Notes: a model not told the origin generated them from the sequence alone. DNA of 64,000 bases from Cytophagales bacterium (GCA_013298025.1 JAAFJE010000003.1:62001-126000), one strand, 5' to 3'. Positions 1 to 10,842 are shown, counted from the first letter of the stretch. A program made the numbers and translations.

Positions 1-3000
1 GTTCAAGTACATGGTTGTGGTTTAGCCATACGCCAGCGTCACTTTGGAATGCTCCCAAATTTTGGGAATTATTGGGTTATGACTTAACAGAGGTCAATCG
101 TTTAGGCTTGCAATGGCAAAATATTATTCATCCCGAAAGTTGTCAATTATTTGAAGTACACCTTCAAAGACTAACTTCGGGTGAAGATTCTTTTGTCTTC
201 GATATTCGTTGCAAGAACCGCAAGGGCATGGTAGTATGGCTTAGATGTCATAGCGTGAAAGTGTCTGCTAACGAGCCGTTTCAGCTATTGTCCTTTTTTG
301 AAGATGTGTCTTCTCAACGATTCACCAATTATGCACAAAATATTTTGGGCAAAGAATCAGAACGGTTTCAATCGGCAGAAGAGTTTATCAAAAACCACGA
401 AGCAATTGACAAAGCAAAATGGACTTCGGCGATTGGCTCTTGGACTATAGAACAGCAAACACAGCAGATTTACTGGGACGATACAGCAAAGGTAATACTG
501 GAAGTACCAATGACTTTTCAGCCAACTTCCGAAAATATTTCTACATTTTTTCATCATGCAGAAGATTACGAACTTCTCTGCTTTTATTTTAAAGAAGCTC
601 TTGAAAAAGGAAAGCCTTTTGATGTTGATTTACAGTTGATTACAGGTGGAAAAAATAGCAAGTGGGTGCGGGTAATTGGGGATGCTTTCTTTGAAAAAGA
701 AGTGTGTGTGCGTTTACAAGGTACATTCAAAGATATAGATTATACCAAAAAAGTAGAGTTGGAGCTACAACGTACCAATAAGCTTTTTAAGAAACTATCT
801 GACCATGTGCCAGGGGGCTTGTTCCAGTTGGTGCGTTATGACGATGGTCGTATTAATATTTTGTATGCTTCCGACCGTTTATACGAGCTGTTTGAAATCG
901 ACTACCAGCCCGGTGTGACCACAATGGCCGATGTATTAGACAAAGTACATCGAAAAGACTTGGGTAAATTTATCACGGCCATCGAAGAGTCTTACCTTTC
1001 TATGACCGAAAAAGTGGTAGAGTTTCGCTTGGTACTCCCCCAAAAAGGAAAGCGTTGGGTACGAAGTGAATCAACTCCCGAACGTAGAAAAGGCTGTGTG
1101 ATTTGGCATGGGTATTTACAAGATATTAGCAAAAGCAAAGAAGTCGAAGAAGAAATTGTACGCTCGGAAGCAAAGTTTCGAGCTTTGTATAATTCAACTA
1201 CCGATGCTGTATTGGTCTTGAGTCAACACCATTGTATTGATTGTAATCCTGCGGCTTTGGTGCTTTTTGGAGCTGATTCAAAGGCTGAAATGTTCCAAAA
1301 ATCAGCCGCCGATTTGTCAGCACAAATACAGACTTCGGCAAGTAATATGCAAGAGGCACTCTATCAACACGTGATTACCTGCTTGCAAAATAACCAGCAC
1401 CAATTTGAATGGGACTGCAAACGCCTCGATAATGATGGCGTTTTTCCAGCAGAAGTACGGCTTTCTACACTCAATATCGAAGGCGAACAACTCGTTCAGG
1501 CGGTGGTAAGAGACATCACCGTTCGCAAACAAATAGAGTCTGATACTAAAAAAGCCCGAGAAAATGCCGAAGCCGCCAATAGGGCTAAATCTGAGTTTTT
1601 GGCTAATATGAGTCACGAAATCAGAACGCCTCTCAATGGTGTGATTGGCTTTGCCGACCTGCTGATGCGTACCCAACTCGACGAAAATCAATATCAATAT
1701 GCTTCTACTATTTTTTATTCGGCCAATAGTTTATTAGATATTATCAACGATATTTTAGATTTCTCTAAAATTGAGGCAGGAAAAATAGATTTGGTTATTG
1801 AAAAAGAAGATATTCACCAAATAGGAGAAAATGTAGTAAACTTGGTGAAATTTCAAGCATACCAAAAAAATTTAGAAGTACTACTCAATATTGCTGAAAA
1901 TGTACCTAAGTTTATTTGGGCTGATGCCGTTCGCCTACGGCAAATTTTGGTGAATTTACTGGGAAATGCTGTTAAGTTTACCAACAAAGGAGAAATTGAA
2001 TTGAAAGTTGAAAATAAAGGCTTTATCGGAATAGATGAGTGCATCTTGCGGTTTTCTGTAAAAGATACAGGCATTGGTATTTCTCCCAAAAATATCCATA
2101 AAATATTTGAAGCGTTTGCTCAGGAAGATGCTTCTATTACCCGTAAATTCGGAGGAACAGGCCTAGGGCTGACTATTGCCAATAAGTTGTTGTTTTTGAT
2201 GGACAGCCGTTTGAAGGTTGATAGTGTATTGGGTGAAGGAAGTACGTTTTCGTTTGAAGTACCCTTCCAATATGCCGAAGAAATGCCCGTGGTATGGAAA
2301 AATATCTACCGTATTAGAAAAGCACTGATTGTTGACGACAACGCCCAGAGCCGCCATATTATCGGCAACATCCTCAAAACCCAGCATATTATTACGGTAG
2401 AAGCCGCCGATGGCATAGAAGCGATGGAAGTATTGCAGGTTCATGGCAATGTGGACATCGCCATTGTCGATTACCAATTACCTCATATCAACGGTCTCGA
2501 TACCATCAGGCATATCCGAAATAAACGAGGGGCAGCCTTTCCTGCAATTTTACTCGAAACCCTCGAAGATACGTTGGTAAGCGAACGATGCCAAGAATTA
2601 AAAATTTGTAAAAAACTCAAAAAGCCTGTTTTAGCAGCCGAATTGCTGCAAGCACTTTCGGAAATTTTTGAAGCAGATAAAACAAAAACACCAATAAGCC
2701 AACAACCAAAAAATCCTGAAAAAGAGATTTTTAGCCAACATTCCTATTGCATTTTAGTAGTCGAAGATAACCCCGTTAATATGTTTTTGGCTACGACTAT
2801 TTTGCATAGTATTTTACCGAATGCACAACTGCTCAAAGCAGAGAATGGAAAAGTGGCTGTTGAATTGGCTGCTATACACGAACCAGATTTAATTTTGATG
2901 GATATTCAAATGCCAGAACTCAATGGTTATGAAGCCACACAATTGATAAGACAACAAAAACAAAACATCCACAAGCCTATCATTGCTCTCACGGCTGGCA

Positions 3001-3497
3001 CAGTCAAAGGCGAATACGAACGCTGCTTGGAAGTTGGTATGAACGACTACCTTTCAAAACCCGTCGTAAAAGATGCCATCGACCAAAAGTTGAGGCAATG
3101 GCTAGGACAACCCTTGAATCTTATGGTAACGACAACCAGTAAAATAGAAACAGATAATATGCAAGCACATTTAGATTGGAACGATTTGTGTGTGCGATTG
3201 GGCGATGACCCCGATTTGGCCAAAGAAATTTTGATGATGGTGCAAGACCAGTTTGAATCAATAACGGCTGAGTTCAAAACACTATTCGACCAAGGAGACG
3301 TGGTTGCGGTAAACAAATTAGGGCATAAGGTAAAAGGCACAGCCCTCTCGGCTGCCATGAACGAATTAGCCCAAAGAGCTGCCATCATCGAAAAAACCAA
3401 AGAGATGGATGAGGCTACATTTAACCAACTGTTGCAGGCTTTGACCGATGAAATAGCCTATCTAAAGCCCATTATCGCCGATATACTTGCTTCTTAG
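1..3497 (+). CDS. Hybrid sensor histidine kinase with PAS, HisKA, HATPase, two receivers and Hpt (5' end outside window)
   Basis: The reading frame is open back to base 3 with no stop, and the first visible residues already lie inside a PAS fold, so the start is upstream of the window. Counting from the TTG at 15, PAS-like domains fill roughly residues 1-510. The HisKA motif [10 protein letters not shown] has its phospho-His near residue 533. The ATPase N box ([10 protein letters not shown]), DTGIGI and GGTGLGL lie at about 630-760. Receiver 1 (IVDD, phospho-Asp in IVDYQ) starts near 770 and receiver 2 (VVEDN, LMDIQMP, SKPV) near 912. A C-terminal Hpt domain carries GHKVKGTA with its His near 1104. 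This is a complete phosphorelay in one chain, expected to pass phosphate His-Asp-His-Asp to an unlinked regulator. No membrane segment is visible in the part present. No partner gene is adjacent. Confidence 0.93.
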   Translation, partial: SSTWLWFSHTPASLWNAPKFWELLGYDLTEVNRLGLQWQNIIHPESCQLFEVHLQRLTSGEDSFVFDIRCKNRKGMVVWLRCHSVKVSANEPFQLLSFFEDVSSQRFTNYAQNILGKESERFQSAEEFIKNHEAIDKAKWTSAIGSWTIEQQTQQIYWDDTAKVILEVPMTFQPTSENISTFFHHAEDYELLCFYFKEALEKGKPFDVDLQLITGGKNSKWVRVIGDAFFEKEVCVRLQGTFKDIDYTKKVELELQRTNKLFKKLSDHVPGGLFQLVRYDDGRINILYASDRLYELFEIDYQPGVTTMADVLDKVHRKDLGKFITAIEESYLSMTEKVVEFRLVLPQKGKRWVRSESTPERRKGCVIWHGYLQDISKSKEVEEEIVRSEAKFRALYNSTTDAVLVLSQHHCIDCNPAALVLFGADSKAEMFQKSAADLSAQIQTSASNMQEALYQHVITCLQNNQHQFEWDCKRLDNDGVFPAEVRLSTLNIEGEQLVQAVVRDITVRKQIESDTKKARENAEAANRAKSEFLANMSHEIRTPLNGVIGFADLLMRTQLDENQYQYASTIFYSANSLLDIINDILDFSKIEAGKIDLVIEKEDIHQIGENVVNLVKFQAYQKNLEVLLNIAENVPKFIWADAVRLRQILVNLLGNAVKFTNKGEIELKVENKGFIGIDECILRFSVKDTGIGISPKNIHKIFEAFAQEDASITRKFGGTGLGLTIANKLLFLMDSRLKVDSVLGEGSTFSFEVPFQYAEEMPVVWKNIYRIRKALIVDDNAQSRHIIGNILKTQHIITVEAADGIEAMEVLQVHGNVDIAIVDYQLPHINGLDTIRHIRNKRGAAFPAILLETLEDTLVSERCQELKICKKLKKPVLAAELLQALSEIFEADKTKTPISQQPKNPEKEIFSQHSYCILVVEDNPVNMFLATTILHSILPNAQLLKAENGKVAVELAAIHEPDLILMDIQMPELNGYEATQLIRQQKQNIHKPIIALTAGTVKGEYERCLEVGMNDYLSKPVVKDAIDQKLRQWLGQPLNLMVTTTSKIETDNMQAHLDWNDLCVRLGDDPDLAKEILMMVQDQFESITAEFKTLFDQGDVVAVNKLGHKVKGTALSAAMNELAQRAAIIEKTKEMDEATFNQLLQALTDEIAYLKPIIADILAS

Positions 3498-3584
3498 CTT
3501 GTAAGGGTTTATCAGGATTGGGGTTGTTTTTTGTTGAATTTTATCCGTACTTAGCAACATTCAACATAACCCCAATTCACTGTT

Positions 3585-6125
3585 ATGCAGCTTCATCATC
3601 TTGCAAAAAAATGGCTCTTTACCTGCCTGTGCTTGTGTATCGCCCTGCCTGAATTTGCCCAGAAAATATTTAATCCACAAAATTTACAAATCGAGTGGCG
3701 TGTTGACGAGCCACAAGATATAACCAACCGACAGTTTCGCTCTACTTTTACCTTTACCAATGAAGGTAAAATACCCCTGCCTTCGTCCGATTGGGCTATT
3801 TATTTTAATTATATCAGAGATATTGCTCCTTTGTCGGTTACTGGAAATGTACGTATCGAACCCATCAATGGCGACATCGTGAGGATTGTCCCCAAAGTAG
3901 GCTTTAGGGGTCTAGCTCCCAAACAGTCGTTTACGGTTTCGTTCCTTTCTTCCGAATTATTTCATAACATTTCAGACGCTCCCGCTGTTTTGTACTGGCA
4001 ACAGGGCAACCAAACTCCCCAGAGCATCAGCAAATACCGTGTTACGTTGCCTACTTTAGACCAAGTCGGCTATGTAAGTCCTTTACAGATTTTCGAGAAA
4101 AATCAAGGGATAAAAGATATTCCTACCGACAAACTTCCGCCTTTTGTTCCTACGCCTACGAGCTACCAAAAAGGAACTGGAAGTGTTGCCCTCAAAGCTA
4201 CCGTAGAAATAGTAGCAGACCCACTTTTTGCCAAGGAAGCCACCTACTTGGCTGAAAACTTGGCTAAAGTATTTCCTATAAAACCCAATATTGTTACGCA
4301 AAGTACAGGCGGACAAACCATTACGATTACCCGTAAAGCACTAGCAGCGGAGGCATATTCCTTACAAACCAATGCCGAAGGCGTTGCCATACAAGCCGCT
4401 ACGCCACAAGGAGCATTTTATGGTATCCAGTCGTTATTGGCGTTAATGCCTGCCGAAGCTTGGAAAGCACCACAAGCGATAGTTACCTTGCCAGAGGTGA
4501 TAATTGACGATGCCCCTAGGTTTGCTTTTAGAAGCTTGATGCTCGATGTTGCTCGGAATTTTCAACAACCCGACGAACTCAAAAAAGTACTTGATTTGAT
4601 GGCTGCTTATAAGCTCAATGTGCTACATTTGCACGCCATCGACGATGAAGGATGGCGTTTGGAAATCCCTGATTTGCCAGAATTAACCGACATCGGTGCT
4701 AAACGAGGACATACGCTTGATAGCAAATCGTGGTTGCCTGCCTCTTTTGGGGCTGGGCCAACGCCCAATGCAAGCTCAGGCAGTGGTTTTTATAGCAGAG
4801 CGACCTTTATTGACCTGCTTCGTTATGCACACGCACGCCATATTACGGTGATTCCCGAAATCGAATCGCCGGGCCATGCACGAGCCGCTATCAAAGCGAT
4901 GGATGCCCGCTATGAAAAGTTTAAAGCAGCCGGCAATAGCCAAGAAGCCGAGCGTTATTGGCTCAAAGACCCCAACGATAAGTCGGTTTATAGCACCGCC
5001 CAACGCTGGAACGACAACGTAATATGCGTAGCAAAACCTTCGGTATATCGTTTTATGGAAAAGGTTATCGACGAAATTATTGCCATGTACCGAGAAGCCG
5101 ATGCTCCTTTGCAAACTATTCATCTGGGAGGCGACGAAGTACCGCAAGGCGTATGGGAACAATCACCGCTTTGTCAGCAATTGATAAAAGACGACCCAAG
5201 CCTCGACAATACCGACGATTTATGGTATTATTACTATGGAAAAATAAATACAATACTCAAAAAAAGAGGCTTATATTTATCGGGTTGGGAAGAAATAGCC
5301 TTGCGTAAAACCAAACTCAAAGGCGAAAAAACGATGATTCCAAACCCTGTTTTTGCCAATGAAAACTTTCATGTAAATGTCTGGAACAACATGATTGGCT
5401 GGGGTGCAGAAGATTTGCCTTATCGCTTGGCAAATGCTGGTTATCAGGTGGTTTTGTCTTGTGTAAGCAATATGTATTTCGATTTGGCATACCAAAAAAA
5501 TGCCGAAGAAATGGGCTATTATTGGGGTGGCTTTGTAGATATAGACAAGCCGTTTTATTTTATTCCTTACGATTATTATAAAAATGCTACCGAAGACAGA
5601 AGAGGCAATCCTATTGCCCCAAGCTATTTTACAGGCAAAGACCGTCTGACAGATTATGGTAAATCGAATATCGTAGGAATCCAAGGATTGTTGTGGAGCG
5701 AAAACATTCATACACCACAAAAATTAGAGTATTTATTATTGCCCAAACTATTGGGCTTGGCGGAAAGAGCTTGGGCAAAAGACCCCGACTGGGCAAATGC
5801 CGACGAAAAGAGCTATCCTGAACTGTATCAATACGCTTGGACACACTTTGTCAATACCGTAGGCAAACAAGAACTGCCCCGTTTAGATTACCTCGCTGGC
5901 GGTTTTCAGTACCGCATTCCAACCGTAGGACTAAAAGTAGAAAACAATAGCATTTTAGCCAATGTGCAGTTTCCCGGCCTGACCATTCGTTATACGACCG
6001 ATGGCAGCGAACCTACGCCCCAAAGTGCTGTTTACACAGCCCCTATACCCGTAAATTATGCGGTCAAAATGCGGGCATTTAATCAATTGGGTAGGGGAGG
6101 CCGAACGGTTGGTTTGTTGAAATAG
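3585..6125 (+). CDS. Secreted beta-N-acetylhexosaminidase, GH20
   Basis: Exo-acting glycosidase that removes N-acetylhexosamine from chitooligosaccharides or glycans. An N-terminal signal peptide (hydrophobic LFTCLCLCIAL, cleavage near FAQ) targets it to the periplasm or surface. Domains in order: CHB_HEX carbohydrate-binding domain at about 30-170; GH20b at about 190-305; GH20 barrel at about 310-740; and a C-terminal HYD/chitobiase-type domain with YTTDGSEP near 800. The catalytic Asp-Glu pair is in HLGGDEVPQG near residues 516-517. The length of 846 aa fits the large chitobiase-type members. It stands alone; the 87-bp gap to the upstream kinase and 180-bp gap to the nitroreductase do not indicate an operon. 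Confidence 0.95.
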   Translation: MQLHHLAKKWLFTCLCLCIALPEFAQKIFNPQNLQIEWRVDEPQDITNRQFRSTFTFTNEGKIPLPSSDWAIYFNYIRDIAPLSVTGNVRIEPINGDIVRIVPKVGFRGLAPKQSFTVSFLSSELFHNISDAPAVLYWQQGNQTPQSISKYRVTLPTLDQVGYVSPLQIFEKNQGIKDIPTDKLPPFVPTPTSYQKGTGSVALKATVEIVADPLFAKEATYLAENLAKVFPIKPNIVTQSTGGQTITITRKALAAEAYSLQTNAEGVAIQAATPQGAFYGIQSLLALMPAEAWKAPQAIVTLPEVIIDDAPRFAFRSLMLDVARNFQQPDELKKVLDLMAAYKLNVLHLHAIDDEGWRLEIPDLPELTDIGAKRGHTLDSKSWLPASFGAGPTPNASSGSGFYSRATFIDLLRYAHARHITVIPEIESPGHARAAIKAMDARYEKFKAAGNSQEAERYWLKDPNDKSVYSTAQRWNDNVICVAKPSVYRFMEKVIDEIIAMYREADAPLQTIHLGGDEVPQGVWEQSPLCQQLIKDDPSLDNTDDLWYYYYGKINTILKKRGLYLSGWEEIALRKTKLKGEKTMIPNPVFANENFHVNVWNNMIGWGAEDLPYRLANAGYQVVLSCVSNMYFDLAYQKNAEEMGYYWGGFVDIDKPFYFIPYDYYKNATEDRRGNPIAPSYFTGKDRLTDYGKSNIVGIQGLLWSENIHTPQKLEYLLLPKLLGLAERAWAKDPDWANADEKSYPELYQYAWTHFVNTVGKQELPRLDYLAGGFQYRIPTVGLKVENNSILANVQFPGLTIRYTTDGSEPTPQSAVYTAPIPVNYAVKMRAFNQLGRGGRTVGLLK

Positions 6126-6304
6126 GCTTGTTTTTTATTGGAAAATAGCCCTTGCTAACGACCTATCTGTAAAATGAAGTATCTTTTACTCGTAGGTAAA
6201 AAGCGTATTATTTTTTTTATTACGGGTTACGTTTGGTAACAAACTTACAATTGTTTGTGTTCTTGTTACAATACTGAAAACATAAATTTCAATCAACACA
6301 ACAC

Positions 6305-6937
6305 ATGGAATTATTAAAAGCTTTAGAGTGGCGTTATGCAACGAAGAAAATGAATGGGAATGTAGTTCCTCAAGAAAAAGTAGATTATATCATTGAAGCG
6401 GCAAGATTAGCCCCATCTTCTTCTGGATTACAACCTTACCATATTTTTGTCATTACTGATAAAGCGTTATTGGCTAAAATACAAACAATTGCTTGGAATC
6501 AAAGTCAGGTTACGGACTGTTCGCATTTATTGGTTTTTGCTGCTTGGGATGGTTATTCTTTAGAGAAAATAGAGAAAGTATTTGCCAAAACATTAGCTGA
6601 AAGAGGTTTGCCAGCCAATAGAATGGACGAATATAAACAAAGATTGTGGGGAATGTACGAGCCACTGGGTAAAGAATGGCACGCTACACACGCAGCCAAA
6701 CAAGCTTATATTGCTTTTGGTTTAGCCATTGCCGCCGCCGCCGAACAGCAAGTAGATGCTACGCCAATGGAAGGATTTATCCCTGCTGAATTAGATAAAC
6801 TTTTAAACTTAGAAGCATTAGGACTAAAAAGCGTAGTACTGTTACCATTAGGCTACCGTGACGAGGCTCAAGACTGGCTATTAAACCTTAAAAAAGTAAG
6901 AACAGCCAAAGAAGATTTTGTTACTGAGATTAAGTAA
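6305..6937 (+). CDS. NAD(P)H-dependent nitroreductase family flavoprotein
   Basis: FMN-dependent oxidoreductase of the NfsB/nitroreductase fold. The N-terminus (ALEWRYATKKM) and the RLAPSSSGLQPY segment match the FMN-binding loops of this family, and the C-terminal PLGYRDEAQDW motif is also typical. The length of 210 aa is standard and there is no signal peptide, so it should be cytoplasmic. It is a single gene followed by a strong intrinsic terminator. The physiological substrate cannot be deduced from sequence; quinones, enals or nitroaromatics are all possible. Confidence 0.92.
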   Translation: MELLKALEWRYATKKMNGNVVPQEKVDYIIEAARLAPSSSGLQPYHIFVITDKALLAKIQTIAWNQSQVTDCSHLLVFAAWDGYSLEKIEKVFAKTLAERGLPANRMDEYKQRLWGMYEPLGKEWHATHAAKQAYIAFGLAIAAAAEQQVDATPMEGFIPAELDKLLNLEALGLKSVVLLPLGYRDEAQDWLLNLKKVRTAKEDFVTEIK

Positions 6938-6955
6938 AGTAGCGAGTAGCATTAT

Positions 6956-6995
6956 AAAAAAGCCTTGTCAACTCTTGTGTTGGCAAGGCTTTTTT
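6956..6995 (+). terminator. Intrinsic terminator after nitroreductase gene
   Basis: Stem AAAAAAGCCTTGTCAAC pairs with GTTGGCAAGGCTTTTTT, ending in a T run 19 bp after the stop codon. The rest of the 335-bp gap up to 7273 is AT-rich, with nothing else I can support. Confidence 0.85.
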
Positions 6996-7272
6996 GTGAA
7001 ATATAGCAAAAATTGTATGTTTATTTTGGGCTTCATTTTTCTATTGGAGGCAAAACATATTTTGTATTGATTCATATAAATGGATTCTTAAAAACAGCTT
7101 TGCGTATCTACTTTTAGTACAATACTAGAGTATTAAATGTCACTTTTTATGTACATTTGAAGATATTTATCCTTTGTAAACAATGAAACGCCCATGCCAA
7201 AAGAGTTTGACACAGATGTATGATTAGGCGTTCCATTTGATACCTTTAAAAATAACTGAACATTATAATTGG

Positions 7273-8604
7273 ATGAAAATAAATAGTATTTACATAAAAA
7301 ACTTCCGTTCTATTGATGAAATGAAACTTTCATTTCAAAGTCAATTTACTGTATTGATTGGAGATAATGGAACAGGAAAAACGAGTATTTTAGATGCCTT
7401 ATCTATTGCAATGGGTTGCTTTTTACTCGGCTTAGATAAACAATATTTATCATCTCAGGCCAACACCCCACGAACAATTCTAACTGACGATATTAGACGA
7501 ATAGCTTTTAGTAAAAAAGAAATTGCTGACCAATTTCCTGTTATCATTGAAGCAGAAGGGATTGTAATGGATAAACCAATGTCTTGGAAACGTGACTTAA
7601 CAAGAAAATCCAAGAAAACCACCGCATCAACTCAAAATGCAAATGTAATTATAGAATGTGCCAAACAAGCACAGGCTATGACACGTAATGCAGAAAAACA
7701 TAGAGAAATAATTCTGCCTTTGTTGGCGTATCATGGCACAGGAAGGCTATGGGCTGAACATAAGGAGAAAATAGAATACAACAAGCAAGGTACTCGCCTT
7801 GAAGGATATATTGATTGTACTTCACCTAAATCATCAGGAAAGCAATTTAAAGCTTGGTTTAAAACGTTGGAAGATGAAGCCCGTAAATTTGAAGAGCCTG
7901 ATGATATTTCTCAACTTAACACAATTAAAGAGGTTTTACGTCAAATTGTACCGGCATGGGAAGACGTTGCCTTTAGCTTTGCTGAGGATGATTTATTAGG
8001 TTTTTTTAAAACTGCCGATGGAACAAATAAATATTTACCTTTCAGAATGCTATCGGACGGGTATAAAAATATGATAGGTATGGTAGCAGATATTGCATCT
8101 CGATGTATGAAACTCAATCCTCATTTACAAGAGAATGCTGTCAAAGAAACACCAGGAATTGTACTTATCGATGAATTAGATTTACACTTACATCCTAAAT
8201 GGCAAAAAAAAGTGGTGAATGATTTAAAGAAAATCTTTCCTAAGATTCAATTTGTTGCAACAACCCATTCTCCTTTTATTATACAATCGTTGAAAGCTGA
8301 GGAGGTTATTAAATTAGATGGAAACCCAGAAATTGAAAAAGACCCATTTCGAGATAGCATAGAAGAAATTGCCGAAAATTTAATGGATGTTCCTGATGTA
8401 GAAAGGAGTAACTTGTTTAAGGAAATGGAGGCTAAAGCAAGTGAGTATTTTGATTTAATTTCACAAGGAGTGAACAGCACCAGTCGTGCTAAAATATTAG
8501 AAATTAAAAATAAATTGGATGAAATAGAACTTAATTTTAGTAATGACCCTGCATACGTTGCATTAATTAAGGCTGAACGTTTATCTCAAAATAAGGATTT
8601 ATGA
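7273..8604 (+). CDS. PtuA-like AAA/RecF-type ATPase (Septu family)
   Basis: SMC/OLD-like ATPase. The N-terminus MKINSIYIKNFRSIDE leads into Walker A GDNGTGKTS near residue 37. A long insert follows, then the LSDGYKNM signature region, Walker B IVLIDELDLHLHP, and the switch motif ATTHSPF. I chose ATG 7273; a TTG 36 bp upstream would only add non-conserved residues. The stop overlaps the next start (ATGA), so it is translationally coupled to a very short ORF resembling the first 36 codons of PtuB-type HNH nucleases. PtuA with PtuB makes up the Septu anti-phage system and is also the effector module of some retrons. No reverse transcriptase or msr-like gene is present here. With the nuclease partner destroyed, this copy is probably non-functional for defence. 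The PtuA label is by motif and context; a generic ATP-binding protein is the alternative. Confidence 0.75.
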   Translation: MKINSIYIKNFRSIDEMKLSFQSQFTVLIGDNGTGKTSILDALSIAMGCFLLGLDKQYLSSQANTPRTILTDDIRRIAFSKKEIADQFPVIIEAEGIVMDKPMSWKRDLTRKSKKTTASTQNANVIIECAKQAQAMTRNAEKHREIILPLLAYHGTGRLWAEHKEKIEYNKQGTRLEGYIDCTSPKSSGKQFKAWFKTLEDEARKFEEPDDISQLNTIKEVLRQIVPAWEDVAFSFAEDDLLGFFKTADGTNKYLPFRMLSDGYKNMIGMVADIASRCMKLNPHLQENAVKETPGIVLIDELDLHLHPKWQKKVVNDLKKIFPKIQFVATTHSPFIIQSLKAEEVIKLDGNPEIEKDPFRDSIEEIAENLMDVPDVERSNLFKEMEAKASEYFDLISQGVNSTSRAKILEIKNKLDEIELNFSNDPAYVALIKAERLSQNKDL

Positions 8605-8741
8605 GACCTATAAAAAAAAGAAGTTGGTTTGATGAAAATGCACAAGAAATAGATAAACAATACGCTCCTTATGGAAACGCTAAAGATGATTTAATTGATA
8701 ATATTGGAAAGTGTGCTAACCTCAAAATTATTCTTTATTAG
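8601..8741 (+). pseudogene. PtuB-like HNH nuclease remnant (N-terminal 36 codons plus junk)
   Basis: The ORF of 46 codons begins MRPIKKRSW and continues with YAPYGNAKDDLIDNIGK, which matches the beginning of TIGR02646/PtuB-type HNH proteins just before their YCSYCE zinc motif. After GK the frame reads CANLKIILY and stops, so all HNH catalytic residues are missing. The simplest reading is a deletion that joined the start of ptuB to unrelated AT-rich DNA. Start overlap with the ATPase stop is preserved. Confidence 0.6.
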
Positions 8742-8969
8742 AATTTGTACATTTTTTGTGAGATATTTGAAAAAGTTTGAGTAAGTAATTATTATAGTTA
8801 TATAATATCTTAATGAATAGAAACGTGTATGTAATTTTGGGTAATTAAAAAAATATAAACATTTTAATAGAAAAATATTAACTTGCTCAAGTAACTCCAG
8901 TATTTGTTAAGTATTATTTTCAAAACATTCTAAAGTAATCGTTGTTAGTTTATAAAATACACTTTTAAG

Positions 8970-10178
8970 ATGGAACAAAACGAACTACAAAAAATTAAAG
9001 AACTAGAAAAAGCTGTAAGTGATGAAAGAAAACGTTTATCCACTGACAGAATGGATATATCATTTGGAGAATTAATAAACCTTTATAAGAATAATGAGCT
9101 TGTCATACGACCAGAGTATCAGAGATTATATAGATGGACAGAAAAACAAAAAACTGCATTAATTGAATCTATTCTTTTATCTATACCAATTCCTCCAATA
9201 TTTGTTTCTGAAGACAAAGAGGGAGTATGGGAATTAGTCGATGGTCTACAACGTGTGGCTACTTTTATTAGTTTTTTTGGCGAACTAAATCAAGAAGTTG
9301 GAGCAATTTCAGATGTAAGCGATATGATAGCTACGGTAACTACAGGTGAACTATCACAAGAAGACATAAATTCAGAAGAAGAAGATTACGCTGAAAATAA
9401 TATTTCAGATACAGATAAACAATATGGTAATAAATGGACGTTACTTGAAGGTGGATTAATAAAAGCATTAGAAGGATTCAATATTGATACAATTCCCACA
9501 AATCTTAAAATTAATTTAAAAAGAGCTGTTTGTAGAGTTGAGATTTTAAGAGGCGAAAGTAGTACTCAAATGAAATATGAGTTGTTTAAAAGACTAAATT
9601 CAGGAGGTTCTAAGCTTACTCCTCAAGAAATTCGTAATGCTATTTATCGTGGAATAAATCCTTCCATAAATATCCTTGTTCAACAACTCAGTAAAAATCT
9701 TATTTTTAAAAAACTTACAGAACTTAGTCCTACAAAAAAACAACAACTTTATGATCAAGAATTAATTTTGCGTTTTATAGCATTTTATAATAATGCTGAT
9801 AATGTTGATGATAATACTGAAAATTATCTAAACACTTTTATGGAAAGAGAAACACAAAATAATAGTTTTGATACCCATTTTTATGAAAAGAGATTCATGG
9901 ATACCATAAATCTAATAGACCAATTAAATGATGCTCAAATTTTCAGAAATAAACAAAATTTATTTGTTCCTGCATATTTTGAAGGTATTACCATTGCCCT
10001 TGCTCAAAATTTAGAATCGTATCAGCATAACTTATCACTTTTAGAAGATAAAATAGAGTATTTAAAAACTGATAGTATTTTTAAAAAGCTTTCAGGAAGC
10101 GGTTCTAGTAGTAAATTACGTAATAAATTAAGATTAAATAGAGCAAATGAAATTTTTAAGGTAAATAACGATGCGTAA
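8970..10178 (+). CDS. DUF262 (GmrSD/ParB-like N-terminal) protein
   Basis: 402-aa protein of the DUF262 superfamily, a ParB-like fold found in the type IV restriction enzyme GmrSD, BrxU and SspE. It shows IRPEYQRLYRW near residue 47, then the ESILLSIPIPPIFV helix, and VDGLQRVATF near 90, the equivalent of the DGQQR nucleotide-binding motif. There is no DUF1524 HNH domain at the C-terminus, which fits with the effector being supplied by the next gene. The next start lies 8 bp inside this gene, so the two are co-translated. The gene is AT-rich and codon-biased unlike the flanking core genes, and it sits beside a decayed Septu-like locus, so acquired defence or toxin-antitoxin function is the best inference. 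Confidence 0.82.
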   Translation: MEQNELQKIKELEKAVSDERKRLSTDRMDISFGELINLYKNNELVIRPEYQRLYRWTEKQKTALIESILLSIPIPPIFVSEDKEGVWELVDGLQRVATFISFFGELNQEVGAISDVSDMIATVTTGELSQEDINSEEEDYAENNISDTDKQYGNKWTLLEGGLIKALEGFNIDTIPTNLKINLKRAVCRVEILRGESSTQMKYELFKRLNSGGSKLTPQEIRNAIYRGINPSINILVQQLSKNLIFKKLTELSPTKKQQLYDQELILRFIAFYNNADNVDDNTENYLNTFMERETQNNSFDTHFYEKRFMDTINLIDQLNDAQIFRNKQNLFVPAYFEGITIALAQNLESYQHNLSLLEDKIEYLKTDSIFKKLSGSGSSSKLRNKLRLNRANEIFKVNNDA

Positions 10179-10842
10179 TTTTGATGCTAAAATCTTAGAA
10201 ATCATTGATGAAAGAGTCACAGTTCTAACTGAAATTGAAAGAGCTTTATTTACAAGGCTATATTCTTTAACAAATAAACACCTCAGTATCTTATCTGTGC
10301 ATTCAATAACTATGATATATTCTATTTGGGAGGGGTTTATTCAGGAAGGATTTAGACTTTACATTGATGAAATCTGTTCAATGAATAATATATTTATGAA
10401 CTTTTCTGACGAAATCAGATTATTTCATTTAGAGAATAAATTCAAACAATTTCATCAATATCCTCATAAACCCAAAGATAAAATAAAGTTTCACGATAAT
10501 ATTTTTTCATTTTATCAGGAACAGAATCATTCCCTTTACAGAAATGTGAATACAAGAAGTAACGTTGGATTTGAAACATTAAATGAACTTTTAGCAATTT
10601 TTAATCTTAAAAAATTTCCAAGCCATTGGGATAAATACACTCATCCTAATCCAACTTTAGATATAATTTTAAAAGATTTCCTAAGATATAGAAACGGAAT
10701 AGCTCATGGTGGAGATTTATCATCTGAAGAGAGAATCTCACAAGATATTTACAAGAAATATAAAACTCTTGTTGTAGATTTAATGTATGAAATTCGGTTG
10801 AAATTTTTGGAAGGTCTTGACAACAAAACTTATCTCAAGTAA
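10171..10842 (+). CDS. HEPN-family putative RNase (MAE_28990-like)
   Basis: 223-aa helical protein. The HEPN active-site pattern R-x4-H is visible as RNGIAH near residue 173, in the context RYRNGIAHGG. The region around MIYSIWEGFIQEGFRLYIDE is the first-helix signature of the MAE_28990/MAE_18760 HEPN-like family, which often sits next to DUF262 genes. HEPN proteins of this kind are metal-independent RNases used as toxins or abortive-infection effectors. The start overlaps the DUF262 stop by 8 bp. Function as a DUF262-controlled RNase is inference. Confidence 0.78.
   Translation: MRNFDAKILEIIDERVTVLTEIERALFTRLYSLTNKHLSILSVHSITMIYSIWEGFIQEGFRLYIDEICSMNNIFMNFSDEIRLFHLENKFKQFHQYPHKPKDKIKFHDNIFSFYQEQNHSLYRNVNTRSNVGFETLNELLAIFNLKKFPSHWDKYTHPNPTLDIILKDFLRYRNGIAHGGDLSSEERISQDIYKKYKTLVVDLMYEIRLKFLEGLDNKTYLK

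Noticed and set aside
5024-5308. Plus-strand ORF inside the hexosaminidase gene
   Set aside because: Out-of-frame shadow; basic, low-complexity product over a conserved GH20 region.
7273-8741. Retron using PtuAB as effector
   Set aside because: No reverse transcriptase gene and no msr/msd-like structure was seen nearby.
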